64,000 bases of DNA from an uncultured Nitrospiraceae bacterium (lineage in GTDB: Bacteria; Nitrospirota; Thermodesulfovibrionia; Thermodesulfovibrionales; SM23-35), in contig CAKZPA010000011.1 of NCBI GenBank assembly GCA_937138415.1, positions 17,177 to 81,176 on the forward strand, in the 5' to 3' direction. This document shows, piece by piece, positions 8,072-16,849 of this stretch. The notes under the pieces are model-generated. The model made no database searches. It had not been told where the DNA came from and worked only from the letters and a program-made list of their open reading frames with translations. The translations under genes and the position numbers were made by a program. Position 1 is the first letter of the stretch. Each line of letters begins with the position of its first letter.

Positions 8072-11000
8072 TCATTTCTTGAGCCAGTGGATGATCTTGG
8101 AAACGATCGAATAGAGGGGGCGGTTTTCTGCGTGTTCGATCGATCCCGTTCCGACTTGGACATGTTTCTCGATGGATTCCGCTCCGTCTCGCGGCTGGAG
8201 GAACTGGATGGCATTGCCTGCTGGCGGAGCACCGCTGCCCAACCGGATGCTTTTATGAACGACCACCTCGCCGCTTGTTCCGCTCGTCATCGCCGGGGAT
8301 CGGATCGCCAGTCGAGCAGGAGCGACCCCTGTCACGGCGTTCACGGAGTAGAGGAAGGAATCTCCGCCGTAACTGCACGGATCCTCACTCGGCCTATAGG
8401 TGAGAAAATCGACGAGACCGCCGATCGCCGCGGGGCGCGAGATAACCCGTTCACCGTGCGACAGGGAGATCTTCCATCCGTTGACAGCACTCACGTACGT
8501 TTCGGACACCGGCTTCACGGAGGTCACGGCGTTCTGAAGGCCGAAGCGATCCGTCTCCGGATCATAGAGGCAGAGTTTCTCCGTCTCTGTGACAACTCCG
8601 CGCATCGGGACATTCGTCGCGTCGAAGAGTGCGCCCTCGCCGATCTTTGTGCCGTGATCCCGAAGGCCGACGACGATCTGCCTCGAGGAATCCGTTTCAT
8701 CGACGTCGCTATAGTATTTGCCCGATCCGGCATACACCCAGATGCTCCCATAGGGGAGGAGAGCCGCATCCGGCGACGCGGTGAACGGGTACGGACCGGA
8801 AAACAGCGTGATCCCCAGGGAACCATTCCATGATACTTCTACGTCCGAATGCGCGAGAGCCGACAGCACGTCGAGACGCAGGATTTTCCCCATCCACGCT
8901 GCTCCGCTCTTGTGCGCGGTTCCGAAGTAAATTCTCTCCGTTTCATAGTTCCCGTCCGCATCTGCAGCAAGCACGTCGCCGACGATCCCGTGGTGATCTA
9001 GGGCGATTTTTTTGACGAGGTCGCCCGTGCCGAGATCGAGGATGTAGATGTAGCCCGTATCGTCTCGTCCGATATCGGTTCCGGCACCGGGCAGGATTTT
9101 CGATCCGGATCCGAAGGCCGCATACCACTTGCCGTTTTGCGTTCTGTCGCCGACCCTGACCACGGCCGGGAGCGATGTGGCGAGACCCATGTTATCGTCG
9201 GAGAATTCCCACAGGGGGACGGGTTTCTCGGGTATGGTGACGTCGATGGCGAAGAATGAAGAATACCCAACGTTCTCCGGCGTTCCGCGGGGAGGCGCGG
9301 GGGGATCGCCTCCGGGACCGCAAGCGCCGCCGAGGCGCATGCCGCCGAGCAGGATCGTCCTCCAGCTCTTGAGGTTCCTCGCCGCACCGGCTTCTCCGCC
9401 GAGGCTGACATCGACCACTTTCACGGCGAGGTCGCTGTAGTTGATATGGCAATAGTCGGGTGCGGCGAGGTATTTGAGGTACGGGAAGGCGTTGAACGGG
9501 ATGAATGCCCATATCTCATCGCCGAGGCGATCGGCTGGCCCATCGATGCCAAAAGCGGTTTTAAGGATGGCTTTTATTCTGCCCGTGAGACCTCGCTCCT
9601 GCAGATAGCCGCCTCGGAAAGCGTGCAGCATGCCGTCGTTCGCACCGACGAAGACGATCGAAGATCGGCTCCGATAGCGGTCGGTTGCGATGTAGTCGTA
9701 ATAGCTGCGGTCCGCGTATGCGAGATGGTAGGCGTTGAGCGGCGAACCGTTCAATGTCGTCGGCGAAGAATTCATAATGTCGCCGAGCTTCCATACTCGG
9801 AGGGTTCCGTTAATGGGGATCCGTCGATCCCTGAACGCAGGATTGCGGTCGTTGCCGCATTCCGTATCGCCGCTCACGCCTGTTTCCAGACATTCTCCCC
9901 GAACGTAGCGAACGATAACGTCCGCTGTCAGAAAAGAATCGGGGTTCAGTGCTCGTGCTATCACCGGATTCATGCCTGTTTGGAACGTTGGATAAGGGCT
10001 CTCCGGGTGCGCGTGCACGACCCTGTCGCCCCTCAGAATTCTTTTCGACGTGAAGATGATCCTCTGGGAAGGAGCCATCATGGCCAGGGTTTCGCCCGCG
10101 TCCCAGAGCGGCACGATCTCCGACGGATCCTTGATGTGCGGATTGGAGCACGTGGAGAAGGTTCCCCCTGTTCCGTCGGAAAGCGTGGAAAAGAGCGCAA
10201 CCTTAGGCGGACTGCCGTCGCCCGGCGAGAAGGTCATCATGATTCGATCCTGGTCGAGAGTTAGGTTCAAGTCATGGATGGAATCCTCTCTGAGATGTGC
10301 ACTCTGATCAACCCAGACATTCCGCAGATGCCCTGTCCAGGTGACTTCGCTCAGGTTGGGGGATTGGCGGGGCACGAAAAAGGCGTGCACATTTCCGTGC
10401 ACGCCGCCTGCATCGCTCGGGAGGAACGAGGGCGCGGTCCCCGAGGCGGACTGGACGGTGTGTTCGACGAACGTGCGCTCGAGAACCGGTCGAATCGCCG
10501 AGGGTTCGCTTGCAGAGAAATAGGTGTCCGGTACCCCGTCGCTATTTCTGTCCCACTCGGCGGCGAGGTCCGGAATTCCGTTCCCGTTCATGTCGCGGAA
10601 CCCGCCATATCTCGAGATGTCCATCATGATATGCGTGCCGATGGAGCTCCCGAACATGTTGACAGCGAAATAGCTGATCGTCTGCGATCCGACCCGGTCA
10701 GAGCGGATATCCCGGGTATGCGATTTTCCGATTTCCGCTGTGAGATATGTCATCGTATACGGGTGTGGGATGTCGGTGGCCTCGCCGCTCCCGATCACCA
10801 GAATGATATTCTTCCGGCAAGGGATCGAATCTATTGGGTCCTCGCAGGTCGTGCGCTGCGGGCAGCTCTGCGCATAAAACGCTATTGCCTGCTCGATTGC
10901 CTCGCCGAGTCGGTTCTCTGTATACGTTTCATCCGCCGCGATGTCCGCGATCGCCCGAAAGAGCGCGCGAGGGGGATTGGCCTCGCTCATGCACGGACCG

Positions 11001-11686
11001 ACGGAGACGTCTCCGTGCGACGGCAGAAACCTCACGAGGGAGATGCGCGGCGCGGATTTATCCCACACGCCATCACTGTTTTTGTCCACGAGCAGGGGAA
11101 TCAAGCCTTTTTCCTTCCGACCACCGCGAATGACGATTTTGGTGCCCGGGTTCTCGAGAGCGCATCCTTCGCCTGTAATGAATAAAGACTGATCGGCGAC
11201 GGTAAAGTCGCAGAGTGGATGATGCGGCGTTGTTTTCGTCCAGCCGCTATGTGGACTTCTGCCGATAAGGTCCGATGACAGGGGGTCCGGCGTGCCGACT
11301 CCACCTATGAGGAGATGCATCATGAGGTCGTACCGGCTCATCGTCGCCCAATTCAAGAGCGAGCCAGGGTATGGCCCTCTTTCTCCGGCTCTGCATCTGC
11401 CATGCGTCTCGTAGAATGCATCCGTCCGGGCACAGTAGGAGCCGAGAGGATCGAAATACCCGAGATAGGAAGTTTGCCGGGAATTTTCGTAGCGATCGCC
11501 AGGCGGATACGCTGGCAGGAGCATCGCGGCCGAATTATCGATGATGACCGTGAGATTGGCGGGTACGGTTCTCGTCGCGAAAGGGGAAACGCTGCAGTAG
11601 TCGAACATCGTCTGTGTGGAGAGGTAAGCAGGGAACGCGATCATCAGTGCACTGAGAATGAGAAGCAAAGTGATCTTTTTTGTCAT
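8072..11686 (-). CDS. pilY1: PilY1-type pilus tip protein, copy 1
   Basis: A 1204-residue secreted protein with an N-terminal signal sequence (about residues 4-22). An N-terminal segment resembles a von Willebrand A domain, with VIIDNSAAM (from residue 47) as the metal-site motif. The C-terminal half is the PilY1 beta-propeller: VFVGANDGMLHAFRGG, VWKLGDIMNSSP, LWEFSDDNMG, and an Asp-rich calcium loop ADADGNYETE followed by RIYFGT. EF-hand-like loops DKNSDGVWD and DRNSDGVPD lie further upstream. PilY1 sits at the pilus tip with minor pilins and acts in adhesion, pilus extension and surface sensing. The start at 11686 has a GAGGAGGG site. It is the last gene of the fimT-pilV-pilW-pilX-pilY1 cluster, 173 bases after pilX. 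Confidence 0.92.
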   Translation of the reverse strand: MTKKITLLLILSALMIAFPAYLSTQTMFDYCSVSPFATRTVPANLTVIIDNSAAMLLPAYPPGDRYENSRQTSYLGYFDPLGSYCARTDAFYETHGRCRAGERGPYPGSLLNWATMSRYDLMMHLLIGGVGTPDPLSSDLIGRSPHSGWTKTTPHHPLCDFTVADQSLFITGEGCALENPGTKIVIRGGRKEKGLIPLLVDKNSDGVWDKSAPRISLVRFLPSHGDVSVGPCMSEANPPRALFRAIADIAADETYTENRLGEAIEQAIAFYAQSCPQRTTCEDPIDSIPCRKNIILVIGSGEATDIPHPYTMTYLTAEIGKSHTRDIRSDRVGSQTISYFAVNMFGSSIGTHIMMDISRYGGFRDMNGNGIPDLAAEWDRNSDGVPDTYFSASEPSAIRPVLERTFVEHTVQSASGTAPSFLPSDAGGVHGNVHAFFVPRQSPNLSEVTWTGHLRNVWVDQSAHLREDSIHDLNLTLDQDRIMMTFSPGDGSPPKVALFSTLSDGTGGTFSTCSNPHIKDPSEIVPLWDAGETLAMMAPSQRIIFTSKRILRGDRVVHAHPESPYPTFQTGMNPVIARALNPDSFLTADVIVRYVRGECLETGVSGDTECGNDRNPAFRDRRIPINGTLRVWKLGDIMNSSPTTLNGSPLNAYHLAYADRSYYDYIATDRYRSRSSIVFVGANDGMLHAFRGGYLQERGLTGRIKAILKTAFGIDGPADRLGDEIWAFIPFNAFPYLKYLAAPDYCHINYSDLAVKVVDVSLGGEAGAARNLKSWRTILLGGMRLGGACGPGGDPPAPPRGTPENVGYSSFFAIDVTIPEKPVPLWEFSDDNMGLATSLPAVVRVGDRTQNGKWYAAFGSGSKILPGAGTDIGRDDTGYIYILDLGTGDLVKKIALDHHGIVGDVLAADADGNYETERIYFGTAHKSGAAWMGKILRLDVLSALAHSDVEVSWNGSLGITLFSGPYPFTASPDAALLPYGSIWVYAGSGKYYSDVDETDSSRQIVVGLRDHGTKIGEGALFDATNVPMRGVVTETEKLCLYDPETDRFGLQNAVTSVKPVSETYVSAVNGWKISLSHGERVISRPAAIGGLVDFLTYRPSEDPCSYGGDSFLYSVNAVTGVAPARLAIRSPAMTSGTSGEVVVHKSIRLGSGAPPAGNAIQFLQPRDGAESIEKHVQVGTGSIEHAENRPLYSIVSKIIHWLKK

Positions 11687-11859
11687 CTGTGACCCTCCTC
11701 TATCCTGAGACAAGTTCTCTCGATGAAGAGTGCATACGATGCTCCCATGTTTTTTGGGAGAGCGAACGGCGCGGCTCTTTGACGCCGGTTGCGTCCAAAC
11801 GGGTAGACGGAGGCTACCCGATACGGCCGAGCGACGACGCGACAGATGCGTGAACGTCT

Positions 11860-12495
11860 TTAAAAAACATGTCTATAGAGCGCCGATGTTTCCGCCTTTG
11901 CGTTGCCCTCCCCGGTGACAACCGCATTGATCCGATAGTAGATTGCGGTGGTCGCCGGCCCGCCGTATGCCTTCGGAAATTCGATGCGGCTCCCGGTGAG
12001 CGGTGAGGCGTAGAGCCGCGTGACGGTGACCGATGCCGAATACCGTGAAAACAGATCGGAAGAAGGCAATGTAAGCGTCGCGGAGCAGGGCGTATTGTCG
12101 CTGAACAAAATAGCGTCCGCGAGGCATGGCGGTGTGGAGTCTGCGATCGGGAGCGAAGCGATATCTTCTCCGCGTGCAATCGATTGGATGGCGGTTTTCA
12201 TGATTTCTATCGAGCCATCGGCCGCCTCGGACGCGGTGGTATAGCGCTTCCCCGCGCCGGACATCACCGTTGATTGGGTCACGACGTAGAGGACTCCCGA
12301 TATGAGAACGATGACGGCAAGCGTTATGACCAGGGCAGTGACCAGAGCGATGCCTCTCTCATCGAACGGTGCCGGAGAGCAAAACCCTCTACGGAATGGG
12401 GGGCCGGCGGCCGGCGGTGGCTGTGGTCTATTCGACCTTTTTCCGGTTGAAGTTGTGTGGTCCGCATGGATCATTCGTTTTTCTGTGCCCGCCAT
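11860..12495 (-). CDS. pilX: Minor pilin PilX, copy 1
   Basis: A 211-residue protein with a long, proline-rich leader (about 45 residues) and then a prepilin-like site, DERG-IALVTAL, leading into a hydrophobic helix. The residue at position 5 of the mature protein is Thr rather than Glu, as expected for PilX/GspK-type tip subunits that lack Glu5. The remaining globular part has four cysteines and no recognisable enzyme motif. PilX joins PilV, PilW and FimT in the priming complex that carries PilY1. The leader is unusually long, and translation may begin further downstream. It starts 23 bases after pilW ends. Confidence 0.85.
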   Translation of the reverse strand: MAGTEKRMIHADHTTSTGKRSNRPQPPPAAGPPFRRGFCSPAPFDERGIALVTALVITLAVIVLISGVLYVVTQSTVMSGAGKRYTTASEAADGSIEIMKTAIQSIARGEDIASLPIADSTPPCLADAILFSDNTPCSATLTLPSSDLFSRYSASVTVTRLYASPLTGSRIEFPKAYGGPATTAIYYRINAVVTGEGNAKAETSALYRHVF

Positions 12496-12518
12496 TTCTC
12501 TTTTCCCATCTGCTCAGT

Positions 12519-13634
12519 TCATCGAATGTTTCTCGGCGTCACGGTCAGGACGACGAGCCGCCAGCGATACCGTCGTTGTTCCGATGTGAGAGAGACATCT
12601 CGCCCGATGCCGAGCTTCGCGTCGCCGACCCTCACTCTTTGAGGTTGTGCCGGGTTGTCCGGATTCGCGTAGAGATAATTGGTATCCCTGTTGCCGTTCT
12701 GCACGAGGATGTAGAGTCTCACGTGCTTCAGGCGGCGCCTCAGCGTCGGGTTATCGTAAGCGGATGCGATTTGGCCGCCGTTGTCCCACACATCGATCGT
12801 CCCGTCGCCCGGAGAACCAGTGTCGAGGCCGAAAGCGACCTGGATGTCCCTGACGCACGCAAGGAGCGGTTCGATCGATTCACCGTGACTTATTTCGACC
12901 CGCTGGAGACTCCGCGTCCCCGGAGCGCACACTTTTGGCATGTCCGCCGATGCCCCGCCTAATCGGTACTGAACCAGGTAATAGGGCCTCGGGATTTCTG
13001 ATCCGCTTCCCTGTGGCGGTCGCGTCAGTCCGTAGAGGAGCATCCCTTTTTGCGCGTTCCCGGGACCTGACGGATAAACGAACCGCCACGTCGCGCCGTC
13101 GGCAATGAGGGAGTTCGTCATCGGTTCGATGTAGATGACCCTGTCGTCCGTCTGAATGTTTTCTCCTGCATCCTCCCACATATGAGCTTCGTTCGGTGCG
13201 ACTCTCTTGAGGTAGCTCCATTTCTGGGAAGCCCTCGAATAGATGCCGAGCGCGGTCCCCATCATGAACAGGGCGTCGGCGCCGGCGAGCCCCGTGGAGG
13301 GATATTTCCCGCCCAGCGGATTGGCTGTGCTGCCCGGGGAAATATTATCTGTCGCTCCGAGGGAGACGGCCGGAGGGGTAAACGTGAGGCCGCCGTAGTC
13401 ATCCGCCAGTCCGTAACCTGCCATCATGATATCCCGCTCGATGACGTTCCTCGCGATCACGATCTCGATTTCGGATTGCGCAAGCCGGAATTCTCTCGAA
13501 GCGTGATTCGCATACGCCGTGTATAACGCGTAGACGCCCGTCATGATAAAGAGAAAGATTGCGAGCGAGACGAGGAGTTCCGTCAGCGTTGTACCTCGTT
13601 CATTGCCTATGAACACCTTATAGGTATCCTTCAC
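12519..13634 (-). CDS. pilW: Minor pilin PilW, copy 1
   Basis: A 371-residue PilW-type minor pilin. The prepilin peptidase site is NERG-TTLTELLVSLAIF (cleavage after about residue 14), with Glu5 present, followed by the N-terminal hydrophobic helix. The C-terminal domain is typical of PilW in length and has RLKHVRLYILVQNG and RWRLVVLTVTPRN, a pattern shared with copy 2. The listed start is a GTG without room for a ribosome site; a second GTG at 13616 follows AAGGA at a better distance and would give a shorter leader. It lies between pilV (24 bases upstream) and pilX. Confidence 0.88.
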   Translation of the reverse strand: MKDTYKVFIGNERGTTLTELLVSLAIFLFIMTGVYALYTAYANHASREFRLAQSEIEIVIARNVIERDIMMAGYGLADDYGGLTFTPPAVSLGATDNISPGSTANPLGGKYPSTGLAGADALFMMGTALGIYSRASQKWSYLKRVAPNEAHMWEDAGENIQTDDRVIYIEPMTNSLIADGATWRFVYPSGPGNAQKGMLLYGLTRPPQGSGSEIPRPYYLVQYRLGGASADMPKVCAPGTRSLQRVEISHGESIEPLLACVRDIQVAFGLDTGSPGDGTIDVWDNGGQIASAYDNPTLRRRLKHVRLYILVQNGNRDTNYLYANPDNPAQPQRVRVGDAKLGIGRDVSLTSEQRRYRWRLVVLTVTPRNIR

Positions 13635-13658
13635 CCTCGAATCCGTAACCCCTGTCTT

Positions 13659-14144
13659 TCAGGGTTTTCGATGCCTGTAAAGAACCGCACTGTGTACGTG
13701 ACTCTCGTTGCTTTCTCTGTAGGCAACATTGATGATGACCTGCCTGAGGTTCTCGCCGAGAGATGACACTTCCCACGTTATGTTGAATCTCTGCCGGAAC
13801 CCCTTGATAGTTTGGACGGGATTCGGATATTTTAGGTAATCATCGGGCGTGACGGTGAGACACGCGTTGCCGTTGTCGTAACGATACGTGTCCGAGAAGT
13901 GTTCCAGATCGGGGTCGGCAGTTACGCCGCATGTGCGAATAGCCTCGAACGGAACGGCGAGGAGGACTTCCGCCGTGTGATTTGTCAGCCGGACTGCGGT
14001 ATCCCTGAGATCGTTCTGCACGTTCACTTTGATCGCGTGGATGAGAGTGGCGGAGAGAACGAGGAGAGAGAGCGCGATCACCGCGAGCGCCGTCATCATT
14101 TCGATGAGAGAGAACCCGCTATTGCTCCCGACACTCATTTTCAT
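13659..14144 (-). CDS. pilV: Minor pilin PilV, copy 1
   Basis: A 161-residue PilV-type minor pilin with the processing site NSG-FSLIEMMTALAVIALS (Glu5 present) near residue 10 and a single hydrophobic helix. The rest is a small pilin globular domain with two cysteines (RTCGVTAD and NACLTV) that could form a disulphide. Its coding sequence overlaps the end of fimT by 26 bases, so translation is coupled. PilV-type subunits are part of the tip complex that starts pilus assembly. A second PilV is at 18061-18534. Confidence 0.87.
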   Translation of the reverse strand: MKMSVGSNSGFSLIEMMTALAVIALSLLVLSATLIHAIKVNVQNDLRDTAVRLTNHTAEVLLAVPFEAIRTCGVTADPDLEHFSDTYRYDNGNACLTVTPDDYLKYPNPVQTIKGFRQRFNITWEVSSLGENLRQVIINVAYRESNESHVHSAVLYRHRKP

Positions 14145-14724
14145 GCCAGATGCCCTCCCGAACTCGGTTGAAGCTCACGCTGACGCATTTTTTCTGGAGA
14201 TCCCGCTGATCGGAATGGTGAAACACGATGCTCATCTGCTGGAACCCGAAGTTCTTTTGCCGCGGTATCCCCGAATGGTCGAAGAGGAGGACGGCATTGT
14301 CGGGGTCGACGAGTGTCCCACCTTTTTTGATCTTCATTTCGACAGACGGTGCGAGATCACGAAACCCGGTTTTTCGATTTCCGATGGTGAGCGGTCGTTC
14401 TTCACCTATGCCATCGTACGCAAAATTGCGGTTTGCGTCGTTGAACCGGAAAAGATGGTACCGTCTTTTTGATTCGAATCGGATGCCCGCTCCCCGCAAG
14501 ACGGCGCATGCGGGATCCGGCCCCTGTGTCATCGCGGAGAATCTGATCGACTGGAGGTCCGCGAGAAGCTCCCGGGCAGAGCTGCGCAGCCGTTCCGTAC
14601 CGGTAAAACCCGGGCCGATGGCCACGAGAGCGGCGAGAATACTCATGATCGCGAGTACGATAATCAGTTCTATGAAAGTAAGCCCTTCAACATGACGTGC
14701 GTGGAATAAGGAGCTTGTCTTCAT
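14119..14724 (-). CDS. fimT: Minor pilin FimT/GspH type, copy 1
   Basis: A 201-residue pseudopilin of the FimT/GspH family. The prepilin site is VEG-LTFIELIIVLAIMSIL with Glu5 present, followed by a GspH-like domain that includes RLRSSARELLADLQSIRFSAM, the region after the N-terminal helix in this family. FimT proteins are minor pilins and some bind DNA during natural transformation. The ATG at 14724 was chosen because it gives a normal 14-residue leader; the frame stays open 25 codons further but crosses the predicted promoter at 14771-14799. It is the first gene of the cluster running down to pilY1 at 8072. Confidence 0.87.
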   Translation of the reverse strand: MKTSSLFHARHVEGLTFIELIIVLAIMSILAALVAIGPGFTGTERLRSSARELLADLQSIRFSAMTQGPDPACAVLRGAGIRFESKRRYHLFRFNDANRNFAYDGIGEERPLTIGNRKTGFRDLAPSVEMKIKKGGTLVDPDNAVLLFDHSGIPRQKNFGFQQMSIVFHHSDQRDLQKKCVSVSFNRVREGIWHENECREQ

Positions 14725-14770
14725 CGTCGTATGCCCTAATGACCTATTCTTGGGGAACCGCAGTTGGTGT

Positions 14771-14799
14771 ATATTAGCATATGCTAACAGACAATGCAA
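14771..14799 (-). promoter_or_regulatory. Promoter with overlapping palindromic operator, pilin cluster 1
   Basis: Read on the minus strand: a -35 box TTGCAT (14799-14794), a 17-base spacer, and an extended -10 TGC-TAATAT (-10 hexamer 14776-14771). A perfect 14-base palindrome, TTAGCATATGCTAA (14774-14787), lies over the spacer end and -10 box, the position expected for a repressor site. Transcription would start about 40 bases before fimT. An almost identical promoter plus palindrome occurs at 47740-47768. The binding protein is unknown. The rest of 14725-15011 is AT-rich, with a CTTACGTAAG palindrome at 14910-14919 and no gene. Confidence 0.6.
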
Positions 14800-15011
14800 G
14801 ATATTTTTTGTCCAACGATTTGGCCCGCAGTGTATCGCGAGGACGAAGAATCCAGTATAAATATATAATATAAAAAAGCAACTTTCTTTTACGAACGAGG
14901 AGGGTATTGCTTACGTAAGGGTGGTAGGCAATGCTGCAATCAAAGGGGGGAAGAGTATTTAGCTAATGAATAAATCAGTCTCCGCTTCGTAAACCGGCAG
15001 GCAAAGAGTGA

Positions 15012-15947
15012 TTACTCTTTTTGCTCTTGTTTTATTTCGAGGGTAAAGAGCTGGGTTGCCTCTCCGCCGTGCCCATCATTGACCACGATTGTGAACGATG
15101 CCTTACCGATAAATTCATTCGGCACGTCCCACGTAATGTCTCCCGACGAAGGGTCGATCTTCATACCCGCTGGAGCGTTCCTCAGCGAAAAAGCGAGGTC
15201 ATCGCCATCGGGGTCCGTGGCGTGGACCTGCTGAGAATATCGTTTCCCGTCAAAAAGGTATTTCCTGTCATCCGATATGGTCGGTGGCATGTTCACGATC
15301 TCCCTCTTGATGGTTCCCGCTCGCCCATAGTCCGTACCGTCGAATGGGGTTATCGTCACCGAGATCTTGTCGCCTCTCTTGAGGTGCGTGCGCAGTTGCC
15401 AGCCCTCTCCCGCTGATTCTCCATTTTTCGTCCACTGATACGACAACGTGACGTCGTCGCCATCGATATCCGTGCCGGCGGCATCAACGCCCAGGAAGTC
15501 GCCTGGTTTTAAAACCTCCGGAACAATCTTCACCCTGCTGATCTCCGGTGGAGAGTTCCGTATCTGCACGACATTCGAGACGAGTTCCTTCCCGTCTATG
15601 ACCGCTCTGGCCTGGACGCTATCGCCTTTTTTTGCCGTGGAGGCATCGAATTCGGAGGATCTCGGGTTCGGCGCCGGCATGCCATTCACGAGCCATTCGA
15701 TCTTCGCGCCGGAGAGATCGAATCCATGCGGCACCACGTATAACCGCGACGCCTTGGTGGCGTTGAGCGGCGCTATTTCCAGTGAATGAGAAGCGCTCGT
15801 CACCGAACTATCAGCCTGGGGTGTCCCGGTTCCGATATCCGTCCCCACGGTTTGCAGTTTACCGACATCGGTTTTATCAGACGAGCAGGAGAGGAGAAAA
15901 AGGAGTACGATAGTCGATATCACCTTATTCATATGAAAATGGGTCAT
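15012..15947 (-). CDS. Lipoprotein with tandem Ig/cadherin-like domains
   Basis: A 311-residue predicted lipoprotein: the N-terminus VISTIVLLFLLSC ends in a lipobox cysteine (about residue 21), followed by Ser-Ser-Asp. Two Ig-like beta domains follow, each introduced by an NxPPxI turn and an Asp-rich loop (AAGTDIDGDDVTLSY; HATDPDGDDLAFSL), the latter of the cadherin-like putative Ig type. Such domains mediate binding at the cell surface or along a pilus machine. It follows pilX copy 2 by about 150 bases and is probably the last gene of that cluster. The start was placed at 15947, where AGGA precedes at a good distance; an internal ATG at 15932 is the alternative. Confidence 0.75.
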   Translation of the reverse strand: MTHFHMNKVISTIVLLFLLSCSSDKTDVGKLQTVGTDIGTGTPQADSSVTSASHSLEIAPLNATKASRLYVVPHGFDLSGAKIEWLVNGMPAPNPRSSEFDASTAKKGDSVQARAVIDGKELVSNVVQIRNSPPEISRVKIVPEVLKPGDFLGVDAAGTDIDGDDVTLSYQWTKNGESAGEGWQLRTHLKRGDKISVTITPFDGTDYGRAGTIKREIVNMPPTISDDRKYLFDGKRYSQQVHATDPDGDDLAFSLRNAPAGMKIDPSSGDITWDVPNEFIGKASFTIVVNDGHGGEATQLFTLEIKQEQKE

Positions 15948-16098
15948 CTGTCACTGTCCTAAAAATGATTAGTGAAAGTAACCCGCCGACACCATCTCAA
16001 ACCACGAGGGGCAGAGCTTCTCATAGACACATTCGTGGTCGATACCTTTTTGCCCTTAACCGGCTCGAGCGGATGCGGGTTAGCAATTTCTCTTTTCA

Positions 16099-16845
16099 TC
16101 AGTACTGATACAGTACGGAAAGCTTCGCCCTTTCGCTCGGGTTGTCGGCGTTTTCGGCCTCGACCTCAATGGTATACAGGTAGGGTACGCTTACGACTGT
16201 GATGTCGCCGGAACCGGAGCTGACCACTCCATGCTTGAGCAAACCTTCCTCGCCGCCGGAGTTGCCCAACACGGTATCTACCACTTTCGCATATACGCTG
16301 TACGTCGGGGTCGTGAATGAACCGGGGAGCTGCAGGCTCACGTCGTAGGAGAACGGGTTGTTTGTCGGATCGATTGTCAATGACGAATCGCAGTTTGACC
16401 AACAACGCGTGGGCAGATTGAGTTTCGCCGCCAAACCGGTGTAATTCCCGATCGCGGTGCAGTCTGGTATTGCCTGCTGCGTCACGCACGTACTCGGCGT
16501 CACGACCTCCAGGTCAAGCGATGATAAACTCTCTTTCAGGGAGTCAAGCGACTGCACGTCCCCCCTGAGGGAAATGACTTGATACATCACATCGTTGCCA
16601 CCAAGGCCGGCTTCCAAGGCGGTCTTGTACCTTTTCTGCATGCCGGTTATCTGCGTCCCCGACGTGATTATATATATGAGTCCGGCAATGACGGCAAGGA
16701 TGATTGCCGAGAGGATCAGAACCATCGCAAGCGCCACGCCTCTCTCGTTTTGCACTGCTGCTCTATGAGTTGGGACGCTCCACATATGATCAATCGGTCT
16801 TTGAATAGTTGTTTGACATCTCTTCGCTTTTAACGAGTAGTTCAT
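16099..16845 (-). CDS. pilX: Minor pilin PilX, copy 2
   Basis: A 248-residue PilX-type protein. A polar leader of about 36 residues ends in QNERG, followed by VALAMVLILSAIILAVIAGL as the N-terminal helix; Glu5 is absent, as in copy 1 and in GspK-type subunits. The helix is followed by TQITGMQKRYKTALEAGLGG, matching the STVMSGAGKRYTTASEAADG stretch of copy 1, which supports common ancestry of the clusters. The globular part has four clustered cysteines (STCVTQQAIPDC, RCWSNC). It starts 4 bases after pilW with a GAGGT site. Confidence 0.86.
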   Translation of the reverse strand: MNYSLKAKRCQTTIQRPIDHMWSVPTHRAAVQNERGVALAMVLILSAIILAVIAGLIYIITSGTQITGMQKRYKTALEAGLGGNDVMYQVISLRGDVQSLDSLKESLSSLDLEVVTPSTCVTQQAIPDCTAIGNYTGLAAKLNLPTRCWSNCDSSLTIDPTNNPFSYDVSLQLPGSFTTPTYSVYAKVVDTVLGNSGGEEGLLKHGVVSSGSGDITVVSVPYLYTIEVEAENADNPSERAKLSVLYQY

Positions 16846-16849
16846 AAAG

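Noticed and set aside
11687..11859. Possible c-di-GMP (GEMM) riboswitch in the pilX-pilY1 gap, because of GGACGCAA and paired GGGTAG/CTACCC
   Set aside because: The conserved order of GEMM elements and the tetraloop-receptor parts are not present.
15002..15024. Hairpin AAAGAGT-GATT-ACTCTTT at the lipoprotein stop codon as a terminator
   Set aside because: No T-run follows on the minus strand, the direction of the gene.
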